Shown here: positions 31,377 to 39,298 of the stretch, piece after piece
Layout of the letters: every line of letters begins with the position of its first letter
Numbering within the stretch: the stretch's first letter is position 1
IMG/VR virus record: IMGVR_UViG_3300008113_000106
Span: 1-50,312 of that record
Source of the DNA: a virus
Direction: 5' to 3' (one strand)
DNA: 50,312 nucleotides
Program-made: the position numbers and the translations under genes
Notes under the pieces: generated by a model
Told to the model about the DNA's origin: nothing
What the model saw: only the letters and a program-made list of their open reading frames with translations
Database searches by the model: none

Positions 31377-32793
31377 CTATAAAGCAAGAAGAGATTACAA
31401 AGAGGTGGAACACGAGAACTTAATCGTAGAAGATTTTGGAATTGATTTCAATTTACTTTCGAGCATTATGTACCAACAAGCTCCTACAGGAAGTAAATAC
31501 GAAGCTGTTAAAAAAGATTTTCTAATCAATTTACTTGAAACTACATTAAGTGATGTAGAAATTTATGAAAAAGAAGGTAATATTTATGCAATTAAAGGAA
31601 AAGCAGATAATTATCCTACTATCGTAGCTCATTACGACACAGCTCAAGAGTATCACCCTGGCTTAGAGATTATCGTAAGAGGTAGTTGGATGTTTGGCTT
31701 TGACACAGTAGAGGCTGAACAATGTGGTATTGGTGCCGATGACTCTGTAGGTGTTTATTTTGCTATCGAAATGCTTAAGCGTCTTGATGTCTGTAAAGTA
31801 GCTTTATTTTACGGTGAAGAAAGAGGGTGTATAGGTTCTGGCAAATGCGATATGGACTTCTTTGAAGATAGTTCTATTGTAACACAGCTTGACAGACGTT
31901 CTTACACCAACGACTTTATTAATTACACTAATGGTGTTACTACTTTTAATAAAGAACATTGTAAAGCTATTACTCCTTTACTAGAGAAATATGGTTATCA
32001 TCTTAATTCAGGTAGTTGTACTGACGTAGGCAAACTTCGTCAAAGAGGACTAAAAGTATCTTCACACAATTTATCCTGTGGTTATTTTAACGAACACACT
32101 GACAGAGAAATCATCCATATTCCAAGTATGAATAATGCTTGCATGTTAGCTTATGAATTACTTAACAAAGTTTATTCTGAAAACCTTGTATTTACTTTTC
32201 CAGAAGAAGTTAAAGTAAACTATTCTGATTCTTGGTCAGGTAGTGTAGATTTAGATTATTCTTTTTATAGTAAAAAAACGGTGTTCGAAGATGATAATGA
32301 GTTGGATTCTTGGAATAATTCATTTAAAGCTACTTCTAGTGTGTCTGAAGGAGACGGTTATGAGTGGGATAGATATTGGGGAGTAATGACTAAAAATGGA
32401 ATGATAACAAGTAACTATTTCAGAGATTTTTTTCCTATTCTTGAAAAAGAAGAACTCTTAGAAGAGTTTGGATATCTTTCAAGATCTGAAGAAAAAACTC
32501 TAGAACTAGTAGAAGCTGCTCTAGTAGATGCTGTATTTTATTCTTCGTTCTTTGAAAAACACTATTCTACATTTCAAGACATAACAGAAAAAACTAATGT
32601 AGAAATAAGAGAATGCATTCAAGCAGGCGAATGTCCTTGCTGTGGAACAAGAGCGAATAATCTTCAATATCATCCAGAAATGAATGTAACCGAGTGCATG
32701 TATTGTGGAAGTACTTATTATGTGGATTTCGACATGATGTCGATTGAAGATTTACCTATGGACAGAGGGCAAACTTTTGTACTTGACAAATAA
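31288..32793 (+). CDS. M20-type zinc metallopeptidase with C-terminal zinc ribbon
   Basis: 501 aa from the ATG at 31288, which follows an AACCAACTAAC leader inside the previous gene; upstream starts would lengthen a low-complexity tail. Zinc and catalytic residues of the M20 family are all present in order: HYDTA (His115, Asp117), GADDSVGV (Asp151/152), GEERGCIGS (general base Glu177 and ligand Glu178), LDRR (Asp202), and EHTDRE (His270). A Cys4 zinc ribbon CPCC ... CMYC lies near residue 449. M20 enzymes are amino- or dipeptidases or deacylases acting in the cytoplasm. Phages seldom encode one; substrate unknown (peptides or a conjugated small molecule). Confidence 0.8.
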   Translation: MENLSPAQPQIQHQLQLTPTAQSTYSTSSNYKARRDYKEVEHENLIVEDFGIDFNLLSSIMYQQAPTGSKYEAVKKDFLINLLETTLSDVEIYEKEGNIYAIKGKADNYPTIVAHYDTAQEYHPGLEIIVRGSWMFGFDTVEAEQCGIGADDSVGVYFAIEMLKRLDVCKVALFYGEERGCIGSGKCDMDFFEDSSIVTQLDRRSYTNDFINYTNGVTTFNKEHCKAITPLLEKYGYHLNSGSCTDVGKLRQRGLKVSSHNLSCGYFNEHTDREIIHIPSMNNACMLAYELLNKVYSENLVFTFPEEVKVNYSDSWSGSVDLDYSFYSKKTVFEDDNELDSWNNSFKATSSVSEGDGYEWDRYWGVMTKNGMITSNYFRDFFPILEKEELLEEFGYLSRSEEKTLELVEAALVDAVFYSSFFEKHYSTFQDITEKTNVEIRECIQAGECPCCGTRANNLQYHPEMNVTECMYCGSTYYVDFDMMSIEDLPMDRGQTFVLDK

Positions 32794-32799
32794 TAATTT

Positions 32800-32828
32800 A
32801 GGGGGAGCTAATAACTTCCCCTTTTTAT
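32800..32828 (+). terminator. Terminator after the metallopeptidase gene
   Basis: AGGGG..CCCCT stem with a GAGCTAATAACTT loop and a TTTTT tract. Confidence 0.8.
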
Positions 32829-32861
32829 TAATCTTTATTGTATTGATAATTAATAACTTAT

Positions 32862-33107
32862 ATGACAAATAATAATAAATTTATGGAATTTGAGTGCTAC
32901 GGAGAAAGTCTCTCTACTCATCCTGACTATTTACAAATGAAGAAGACTTATGAAGAAGATTTATTGTTAATAAGTTTAAACGAAGAGTTGGAAATATCAC
33001 AGCAAACTGCTAAATTTGTATCCCCCGTTTCTGAAAATCCTCTCAATGTGGAGATTACAGAAACTAAACTAACCAAAAAATTAATCAATGAAAAGAACAT
33101 TTTATGA
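32862..33107 (+). CDS. Hypothetical acidic protein, 81 aa
   Basis: A charged, mostly helical protein (TYEEDLLLISLNEELEISQQ) upstream of the replication cluster. The last 20 codons overlap the next gene, and the AACTAAACTAACC leader of that gene is encoded within its C-terminus (ETKLTKK). No family recognised. Confidence 0.5.
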   Translation: MTNNNKFMEFECYGESLSTHPDYLQMKKTYEEDLLLISLNEELEISQQTAKFVSPVSENPLNVEITETKLTKKLINEKNIL

Positions 33108-33699
33108 AATTCTATGGGCAGTCTGTGAAGTAGAAGGAAAAATTGATGAATGGATTAAAGGTGGTATCCTACTTAGTAATGGCACCAAATATTCATGGCA
33201 TCCCTCTGTATTAGACTTATGTGATGCAAGTGAAATTATAGGAGAACTTGTAATTAAAAACACTCCTAAAATTAATGAGGAAAAGAAACAAGAATTTCTA
33301 AACACTCCTCCAACTGAGTTTATAAGGAAAAATCCTGAACAGTTTATCAGAAGTAAGAAAGAATCAACTCCTATTGAATGGATTGAAGAGTTTATTCAGA
33401 AGTTTAGTCTTAAAAATACAGGTATTGCAGGTAAAGCAAGTAGCAAACCAGGAGTAATTAAACGAATGGCAAAGTTTCTAGCTGACACAGATTATACCAA
33501 AGAAGAAATTCTTGGAGCAACTGACTTGTATATTAACACTCTTAAAAGACAAGGTTCTATACGTTACATGAGAGACTGTATTTACTTTATTAATAAACGT
33601 ATTGAAGGTATAGATGTAAGCGACTTAGAAAAATGGTGTGAAGAGTACCGTAACAACGGTGGAAGTAAAAATGATTACAGCTCTAAAACTATTTTGTAA
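33088..33699 (+). CDS. Putative replication accessory protein, 203 aa
   Basis: Helical protein with a Lys-rich central part (NTGIAGKASSKPGVIKRMAK) and a C-terminal segment LYINTLKRQGSIRYMRDCIY. It lies 6 nt upstream of the DnaB-like helicase, in a position where helicase loaders or replisome organisers often sit. The role is inferred from position; no AAA+ motif is present, so it is not a DnaC-type ATPase. Confidence 0.5.
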   Translation: MKRTFYEILWAVCEVEGKIDEWIKGGILLSNGTKYSWHPSVLDLCDASEIIGELVIKNTPKINEEKKQEFLNTPPTEFIRKNPEQFIRSKKESTPIEWIEEFIQKFSLKNTGIAGKASSKPGVIKRMAKFLADTDYTKEEILGATDLYINTLKRQGSIRYMRDCIYFINKRIEGIDVSDLEKWCEEYRNNGGSKNDYSSKTIL

Positions 33700-33705
33700 G
33701 TACTT

Positions 33706-34812
33706 ATGAACTTTCAAGAGTTAATTTCTACAGTTGAACGTAACAAGAATATAAAAGAACTTGGGGGGATTACTTCTATATTACCTCCGTTTCCACGACT
33801 TGCTACTAGGTATGGTGGATTCACTAAAGGTTCTATCACAGCTATTACAGCTTCTTCAGGTGTGGGTAAAACAAAGTTTGTAAAGTATTTTACAATCTTA
33901 AATATCTATAAGCAAACTTTTAACACGCCTATTCAACCTAAAATTTTCTACTTTGCTCTAGAAGAAAGTGCCACTGACTTTTGGCTTTCATTTATTGCTA
34001 TGTTTCTATATGAGAAATATAAAATAACAATAAGTGTTACCCAACTTAAGTCTGTTGGTTCATTCACAGTAACAAACGAGTTAATGGCTAAAATTAAAGA
34101 AGCTGAAAAATTTATTCAGAAGTTACAAGACATCGTAGAAGTGATAGACTATGTTAGAAATCCTACAGGTATAAGAAAGTATATTAATAATTACTTTGAC
34201 AATCCTGAGATTGGAACTATTATTAAAAAAGAAATCGAACCAGGTAAAGAAATCCCTATCGGCTACAAGTATAAGTCAGAAGATACTTGGGTATTTTTTA
34301 TTCTCGATCACATCTCCTTGGTATCTAACGAAGTAGCACCAGACACAAAAATGCGTTTGTCTTCTTATCAAACCTTTGACCATGTAGTCAAAGATATTAT
34401 TCTAGAATTATTTTCTAAACGTTACAAGATGGCTAGTATTGTTGTTCACCAACAAACTCCTTCATCAGAACGAGCACAATACACTAATAAAGGTGCCTTG
34501 ATTGAAGAAATGCTTGAACCGTCACTGGAAGAACTACATTTAAATAAAGGAGTACATCAAGACTACGAAGTGGTTTTGGGACTATTCAATCCTGCCAGAC
34601 ACAACATAGCAGCTCATAGTGGCTATGATGTATCTCTTCTTGGACCTAAGTATAGGTCTCTTATGTTTTTGAAAGATCGTCACTATGGATTAGAAAGAGC
34701 TAGCATAGGTTTATATTTCAATGGAGCGAATGGAGAATTTGAAGAACTTCCACGTCCTGAAGAAATGAATAAGCCAAGTGGTAATTACTACGAACATTAC
34801 AGAAACAAATAA
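33706..34812 (+). CDS. DnaB-like replicative helicase/RecA-fold ATPase
   Basis: 368 aa with Walker A ASSGVGKTK (about 49-57) in a RecA core. LATRYGGFTKGSITAITA precedes the P-loop as in DnaB/gp41-type helicases, and IFYFALEESATDFW and WVFFILDHISLV (Walker B) follow. The C-terminal part contains the conserved HQQTP and LKDRHYGLERA segments. No N-terminal primase-binding domain is seen, so it resembles short phage helicases. It is followed by the Sak4-like ATPase, SSB-like and Toprim primase genes, which together form the replisome. Confidence 0.85.
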   Translation: MNFQELISTVERNKNIKELGGITSILPPFPRLATRYGGFTKGSITAITASSGVGKTKFVKYFTILNIYKQTFNTPIQPKIFYFALEESATDFWLSFIAMFLYEKYKITISVTQLKSVGSFTVTNELMAKIKEAEKFIQKLQDIVEVIDYVRNPTGIRKYINNYFDNPEIGTIIKKEIEPGKEIPIGYKYKSEDTWVFFILDHISLVSNEVAPDTKMRLSSYQTFDHVVKDIILELFSKRYKMASIVVHQQTPSSERAQYTNKGALIEEMLEPSLEELHLNKGVHQDYEVVLGLFNPARHNIAAHSGYDVSLLGPKYRSLMFLKDRHYGLERASIGLYFNGANGEFEELPRPEEMNKPSGNYYEHYRNK

Positions 34813-34822
34813 CTTATTAACT

Positions 34823-35137
34823 ATGAACAAAGAATTAGATATTATTTTAAAAGAAATGTGCGATAGAGTGGGAGTAGCATTTGAGGATGTTGACTTTCAA
34901 GAACATAATTGGTTTACTAAACACAGGTGGACAATACATCAAGAAGAAGATTTTTTAAAATGGCTAACCAATCATTTATATGAGAATAAAGAAGCAAGAA
35001 GTGTTATCTTGAGAATTACTAGTAAAAATAAAAAACTATGTAAACAAGGAGCTCAAGCTTTTATTTTTAATTACGGTTGGTCATATAAAGAATCTGAACT
35101 AACAGAAACAACAGAAACAATAGAAGAAAAAAACTAA
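34823..35137 (+). CDS. Hypothetical acidic protein, 104 aa
   Basis: The ATG at 34823 is preferred over a GTG at 34778, because the latter lies inside the helicase gene and the ATG has a TATTAACT leader. The C-terminus is a Glu/Thr-rich run (SELTETTETIEEKN). It lies between the helicase and Sak4-like genes; function unknown. Confidence 0.55.
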   Translation: MNKELDIILKEMCDRVGVAFEDVDFQEHNWFTKHRWTIHQEEDFLKWLTNHLYENKEARSVILRITSKNKKLCKQGAQAFIFNYGWSYKESELTETTETIEEKN

Positions 35138-35138
35138 T

Positions 35139-35867
35139 ATGTCAAGTAAATTAATCGCAATCGTAGGCCCTAGTGGGACAGGAAAATCAACCTCAATTAA
35201 AACCTTGAGTCCAAAAGAAACTTTCATCATTAACGTAGCTCGTAAAGAACTACCATTTAAAGGTGCAGAGAAACTTTACAATGTGGAATCAAAGAATTAT
35301 ATGGAAGTTGATGACCTTGCTCAAATCACAGGGCTATTGGGCACAATCAGTGAGAAGGCCCCTCACATTAAAAACATTGTAATGGATGACGCTATCTATT
35401 CAATGTCTTTCCTTATGATGAAAAAAGCTAACGAAGTTGGTTTTTCTAAATTCACGAACTTAGCTAAAGATGTAACTAACTTGCTTACTACAGCTCGTAA
35501 ACTTCGTAATGATCTTAAAATCTTCTACATCACTCACTCAGAGAATATAGAAGACGAAGGTAAAATCGTAGGTCAGAAGATTAAGACAATCGGTAAAATG
35601 CTCGATAACCAAATTGTGTTAGAGGGTTTATTTACTATTGCTCTTTACACCCACGTAGGTGAAGACAAAGACGAGAATGCTACTTATCACTTTGTAACAA
35701 ATCGTTGGCGTAGTTATCCTGCAAAGTCACCTATGGGAATGTTTGACACTACATTAATCCCTAATGACTTGCAGAATGTGTGTAGCATCATTGATGCATA
35801 TTACAGCGACACTGAAGAAACAGTTACCCCAGAAGAAACAAAAGAAACAAAAAACACAAAAAAATAA
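35139..35867 (+). CDS. Sak4-like RecA-family ATPase (single-strand annealing)
   Basis: 242 aa: Walker A GPSGTGKS (about 10-17), Walker B IKNIVMDDAI (about 77-86), sensor-like FYITHSENIEDEG (about 129-141). This minimal RecA core is the phage Sak4/AAA_24 type that, with an SSB, promotes single-strand annealing and recombination. The SSB-like gene follows by 11 nt, as is usual for this pair. A PD-(D/E)XK exonuclease at 45912 could supply the resected ends. The C-terminal Thr/Glu tail is low complexity. Confidence 0.8.
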   Translation: MSSKLIAIVGPSGTGKSTSIKTLSPKETFIINVARKELPFKGAEKLYNVESKNYMEVDDLAQITGLLGTISEKAPHIKNIVMDDAIYSMSFLMMKKANEVGFSKFTNLAKDVTNLLTTARKLRNDLKIFYITHSENIEDEGKIVGQKIKTIGKMLDNQIVLEGLFTIALYTHVGEDKDENATYHFVTNRWRSYPAKSPMGMFDTTLIPNDLQNVCSIIDAYYSDTEETVTPEETKETKNTKK

Positions 35868-35878
35868 TTTAAAACATT

Positions 35879-36721
35879 ATGAATTTCGATCAATTAGAAA
35901 CCCGTCAAGCTCCTGTAAAAAAAATGTTTACAGGATTCGCACCAATCCAAATCGTAGCAGTAAATCCTACTGCAGCTAAAATTAACGAGATTCTTGGTAT
36001 CACTGATGCCAAAGAACCTGTTTATGAAAAAGATGGCACCATGCGTCTAGATTTTTGGTATGTAAATCACCCAGATTTTAAAACTGAATTTAAAGGCAAA
36101 TTTGCTTTATTCGTATCTAACGAAAGTAGGACTTCACAAACTGGTAAAAATCAATATATCGATAATTACACTAAAACTGCTTGGTCTACTAACCTTGCAG
36201 GTTTGAGTGAGATGATGGGTAGTTGGGATGATTCTAGAAAATTAGACATGAAGTCTGTTCGTGAAGCAAAGAAAGGTGAAGAAGCTGTGTATGGTTTGAT
36301 GAAAGCCTATTCTAATGCTAATCCAAAGACTCAACCATTTGTGTTGGATTCTTGGTCTGCAATTGCTTCTGGACGTACTAACGAGTTAGAAGCTTTCTTT
36401 AAGCATTTTAACGAAAAAGGTATGGGTGCTAAAGTGTTGTTAGGTATTCGTGATGGTCAATACCAAGACGTTTACACAAACCTGTTCTTAAATATAAGTT
36501 CTGGCAAAATTACTGATTACGTTAAGAAAAATGTTGAAGGTGAATATGGCTTTAAAAGTTATTACGCAGGTTATGACTTTAAAGTATATGACCCTGAAGC
36601 TGCTCCTGAATCAAACGAAATTGATATGTTTGGTAATAACAGTTCTCCAGCAATTGATTTTGGGGCACCAACATCAGATCCTTTTAATTCACCATCAGCT
36701 GACGCTGATCCCTTCTTTTAA
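35879..36721 (+). CDS. Putative ssDNA-binding protein (SSB-like), 280 aa
   Basis: A beta-containing core with aromatic residues (KFALFVSNESRTSQTGKNQY; LRLDFWYVNHPDF-like strand) is followed by a Pro/Ser/Asp-rich, disordered acidic tail ending SADADPFF. A flexible acidic tail with terminal aromatics is how SSBs recruit partners. It lies 11 nt after the Sak4-like gene and is expressed with clean codons. I infer an SSB that works with the annealing ATPase and primase/helicase; the OB fold itself is not provable by eye. Confidence 0.6.
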   Translation: MNFDQLETRQAPVKKMFTGFAPIQIVAVNPTAAKINEILGITDAKEPVYEKDGTMRLDFWYVNHPDFKTEFKGKFALFVSNESRTSQTGKNQYIDNYTKTAWSTNLAGLSEMMGSWDDSRKLDMKSVREAKKGEEAVYGLMKAYSNANPKTQPFVLDSWSAIASGRTNELEAFFKHFNEKGMGAKVLLGIRDGQYQDVYTNLFLNISSGKITDYVKKNVEGEYGFKSYYAGYDFKVYDPEAAPESNEIDMFGNNSSPAIDFGAPTSDPFNSPSADADPFF

Positions 36722-36739
36722 TTATTTACGTAATAAACT

Positions 36740-36768
36740 GGGGGGTCTAACTGGCCCCCTTTTATTTT
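36740..36768 (+). terminator. Terminator after the SSB-like gene
   Basis: GGGGGG..CCCCC stem with TCTAACTGG loop and TTTTATTTTT. Confidence 0.85.
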
Positions 36769-36772
36769 TCCT

Positions 36773-37753
36773 ATGAATTTAGAAGCAATAGAAATAAAAA
36801 CTAGTACAGAAGAACTGTATAAAATTTTAGGCCAACAGGCTATTATGGAATTTTATTTTGGGGATAAGATAGATTTAAGGAAAAAGTATAAAAACCCTTT
36901 TCGTAACGATAGTAAACCAGGATGCCATTTTAAATGGAGCCAAACAGGTAATCTGTATTTCTATGATTATGCTACAGAAAAAGTTTTTTACACAGCATTA
37001 GATATAGCAATGCTTGCAACAGCTTACGGGTATCCCGATATTCTATATAAGATTGAGTCAGATTTTCAAATAAAACATTTAGACTACTCTAATCGGAAGA
37101 AACTCATACTAGAAGCAAAAGAACAGATAGTTCCTGAAGTAAAGCCTGCTATTATAAAAGTAAAAGTTACAAAATTTACTGAATCTGATGTAATTTATTG
37201 GGCGCAATTCGGAATTACTCCGAGTATCCTACGATTTTTTGACGTAAGAAGGGTAGATAAAGCTTGGATTAACGATGAATTGTGGTACATAGACAATGAA
37301 TATGACCCTTGTTATCGCTATAAAGAGAAAGATAGATTTAAATTATATCGACCTTTATCTAAAACAAAAACCAAATGGCGTAGTACTTACTTCGGAGGCA
37401 TACTCGAGGGATATACCCAACTTCCACATAAAGGCACTCAATTAATAATTACAAAGGGTCTTAAAGATGTAATGATGTTTCACGCATTAGGTATTAATGC
37501 AGTAGCAGTAAGAAGTGAAAATACACCTATGTCAAAAAATGCTTTTGACTTATTAAAAAATAGATTTGATAGGTTATTTTTATGGTTTGACGCAGATGAA
37601 GCAGGCATTATTGGCTGTAAAAAAATGCAAGACATGTATAACATACCTTGTGTATATCATGATCCTGTCTGGGGAAAAGATCCTAGTGACATTTATAAAA
37701 AACACGGAAAAGAAAAATTATTAGAATTATGCAAACAATTGGAGATCTTATAG
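36773..37753 (+). CDS. DNA primase, Toprim type
   Basis: 326 aa. The N-terminal part has a CHC2-like fragment without full zinc ligands (KYKNPFRNDSKPGCHFKW), then the Toprim domain: IITKGLKDVMMFHALG (near residue 224; Lys replaces the usual Glu, as in many phage primases) and LWFDADEAG (near 270, the DxD metal motif). This makes RNA primers for the DNA polymerase. It ends overlapping the DnaA-IV gene by 25 nt. No helicase domain is fused; the DnaB-like gene supplies it in trans. Confidence 0.85.
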   Translation: MNLEAIEIKTSTEELYKILGQQAIMEFYFGDKIDLRKKYKNPFRNDSKPGCHFKWSQTGNLYFYDYATEKVFYTALDIAMLATAYGYPDILYKIESDFQIKHLDYSNRKKLILEAKEQIVPEVKPAIIKVKVTKFTESDVIYWAQFGITPSILRFFDVRRVDKAWINDELWYIDNEYDPCYRYKEKDRFKLYRPLSKTKTKWRSTYFGGILEGYTQLPHKGTQLIITKGLKDVMMFHALGINAVAVRSENTPMSKNAFDLLKNRFDRLFLWFDADEAGIIGCKKMQDMYNIPCVYHDPVWGKDPSDIYKKHGKEKLLELCKQLEIL

Positions 37754-38373
37754 ACAAAGTCTTAGAGATAAGTGTAGAGCACTTTAATGGAGCAAGTTAC
37801 AGTAAGGAAATTATTAAGTCCAAAGTATTAAAATTACCAGGAGCTACAAAATATTATTATAGAGTGTTAAATCCCGTGAAAGAGTATAAAAGAGTAGAAA
37901 AGAAAGTACTTCCCATTCTTACAAATGAAGAGTATAAAATTCTAATGATTGTTGCTGAAGAGCATAACGTTGACATCAACAAATTGGTCTCTTCAAGTAG
38001 AAAAAGAGAAATTGTAGAAGCAAGGATGCAAGCTATGTCAATTTTTTATGCGTATTTATTTTATACCTACAAAAGAACTGGTGACGTGTTCTCAAGAGAT
38101 CATTCTACAGTAATTCATGGAATAGAAACTACAAATAATTTATTAACTTCTGATGCAGGATTTAATAAGTCTTTTGTAAAAACTTTAGCTAAACTAAAAG
38201 AAGAATTGCCTTATTTATTTGAATCACATGACAAACTTAATTTAGAATTCAAACAAACTTTAGGTAATAGAAAAGTAGTAAATGGTATTGGGAAGAAAAA
38301 GTTGTTTATCCAATCAATACAAGAACAAAAGAAAGAAATTAAAAAACTATTAGAAAGTGGGCAAACTTATTAA
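37729..38373 (+). CDS. Protein with DnaA domain IV (origin-binding domain) only
   Basis: 214 aa. Residues about 72-142 match DnaA domain IV: VDINKLVSSSRKREIVEARM, then AMSIFYAYLFY, then FSRDHSTVIHGIE, where DHSTV (124-128) is the double-stranded DNA-box recognition signature. The AAA+ domain of DnaA (with Walker motifs) is absent, so it cannot oligomerise as DnaA does; a short N-terminal helical region replaces it. It sits between primase and uracil-DNA glycosylase and overlaps both. I infer a phage initiator or origin-targeting factor that may recognise the GTGGATGTATCG iterons at 18.5-18.8 kb; alternatively it sequesters host DnaA boxes. Confidence 0.85.
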   Translation: MQTIGDLIDKVLEISVEHFNGASYSKEIIKSKVLKLPGATKYYYRVLNPVKEYKRVEKKVLPILTNEEYKILMIVAEEHNVDINKLVSSSRKREIVEARMQAMSIFYAYLFYTYKRTGDVFSRDHSTVIHGIETTNNLLTSDAGFNKSFVKTLAKLKEELPYLFESHDKLNLEFKQTLGNRKVVNGIGKKKLFIQSIQEQKKEIKKLLESGQTY

Positions 38374-39055
38374 TATTCCAGATGATTGGTACGCAAGACT
38401 ACTTCACATAATAGATTCAGAAGAATTTATTAGAATAGGCAAATTCATAGGGAAAGAACGAAAGACTAAAGTTATCTACCCACCTGCCGAAGAAGTATTC
38501 AAAGCATTTAATCTTACACCATTTAACAAAATAAAGATTGTAATTCTAGGAATGGACCCCTATCCTACAGAGCATAAAGGAGAGCCTGTAGCTTGTGGGT
38601 TAGCATTTGCACCTAGACATACAGACTTTACACCACCTTCTTTAAGGATGATTTACAATAGAATTAAAGAAGATCTTTACGAAAACCAACTAACCTTTGT
38701 AACCGACTTAAATTTACATAAGTGGACTGAACAAGGTATCTTATTATTAAATGCAGCATTGACTGTAGAAAAAGGAAAAGCAGGAACACATTTACAATAT
38801 TGGGAATGGTTTACGAAAAAAGTTCTCGAAACTATTTCTCAAGAAAATACAGGAATAATATTTTGTTTTTGGGGTAAAGACGCACAGAAATTTAAAGACT
38901 GCGTAGACCCAAAAATGCATCATGTGTTAACATCATCACATCCTGTATCAGCTGTTTACAAAGGGGGAGATTGGGAATGCAATCACTTCACAGAGATTAA
39001 CAGACTTTGCTTATTACAATATGGAGAAACAATAAAATGGATCAACTGGGAATAA
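38357..39055 (+). CDS. ung: Uracil-DNA glycosylase family 1
   Basis: 232 aa from a GTG at 38357, within the end of the previous gene; the N-terminal INIPDDW matches the family start. The water-activating loop is GMDPYP (65-70; the usual is GQDPYH) with Asp67 and the thymine-excluding Tyr69 kept; CGLAF follows. LLLNAALTV (about 131-139) has the uracil-recognising Asn, and SSHPVSA (from about 193) corresponds to HPSPLS with the catalytic His. UDG excises uracil from DNA. Gln-to-Met and His-to-Pro in the first motif are departures from the textbook enzyme. Start overlap with the previous gene is 17 nt. Confidence 0.9.
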   Translation: MGKLINIPDDWYARLLHIIDSEEFIRIGKFIGKERKTKVIYPPAEEVFKAFNLTPFNKIKIVILGMDPYPTEHKGEPVACGLAFAPRHTDFTPPSLRMIYNRIKEDLYENQLTFVTDLNLHKWTEQGILLLNAALTVEKGKAGTHLQYWEWFTKKVLETISQENTGIIFCFWGKDAQKFKDCVDPKMHHVLTSSHPVSAVYKGGDWECNHFTEINRLCLLQYGETIKWINWE

Positions 39056-39285
39056 TTATACAAAAACTTAAAGCAGATGCTTTGAAATACCAAACCCTTA
39101 GAATTGCAATAGTAGACTACATAAAGGAAAGGGGGGAAAGACTTACCGAGAAAAACTCGGAAACTGAGTATGAATATTGCGAATCTGTAGGAAGACTTAA
39201 AGAAATAAATGAATTTACTGAGTTTTTAATTAACTCAGGTGTATTTATAAACGAAGAACCAAACGAAACAAACGAAACAAACTAA
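39037..39285 (+). CDS. Hypothetical acidic protein, 82 aa
   Basis: ATG at 39037 (a TTG upstream at 39007 is less likely), overlapping the UDG end by 19 nt. The protein is helical and acidic with a repeated NETNETN tail. No family recognised. Confidence 0.5.
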   Translation: MDQLGIIIQKLKADALKYQTLRIAIVDYIKERGERLTEKNSETEYEYCESVGRLKEINEFTEFLINSGVFINEEPNETNETN

Positions 39286-39298
39286 AACTAAATCAACC

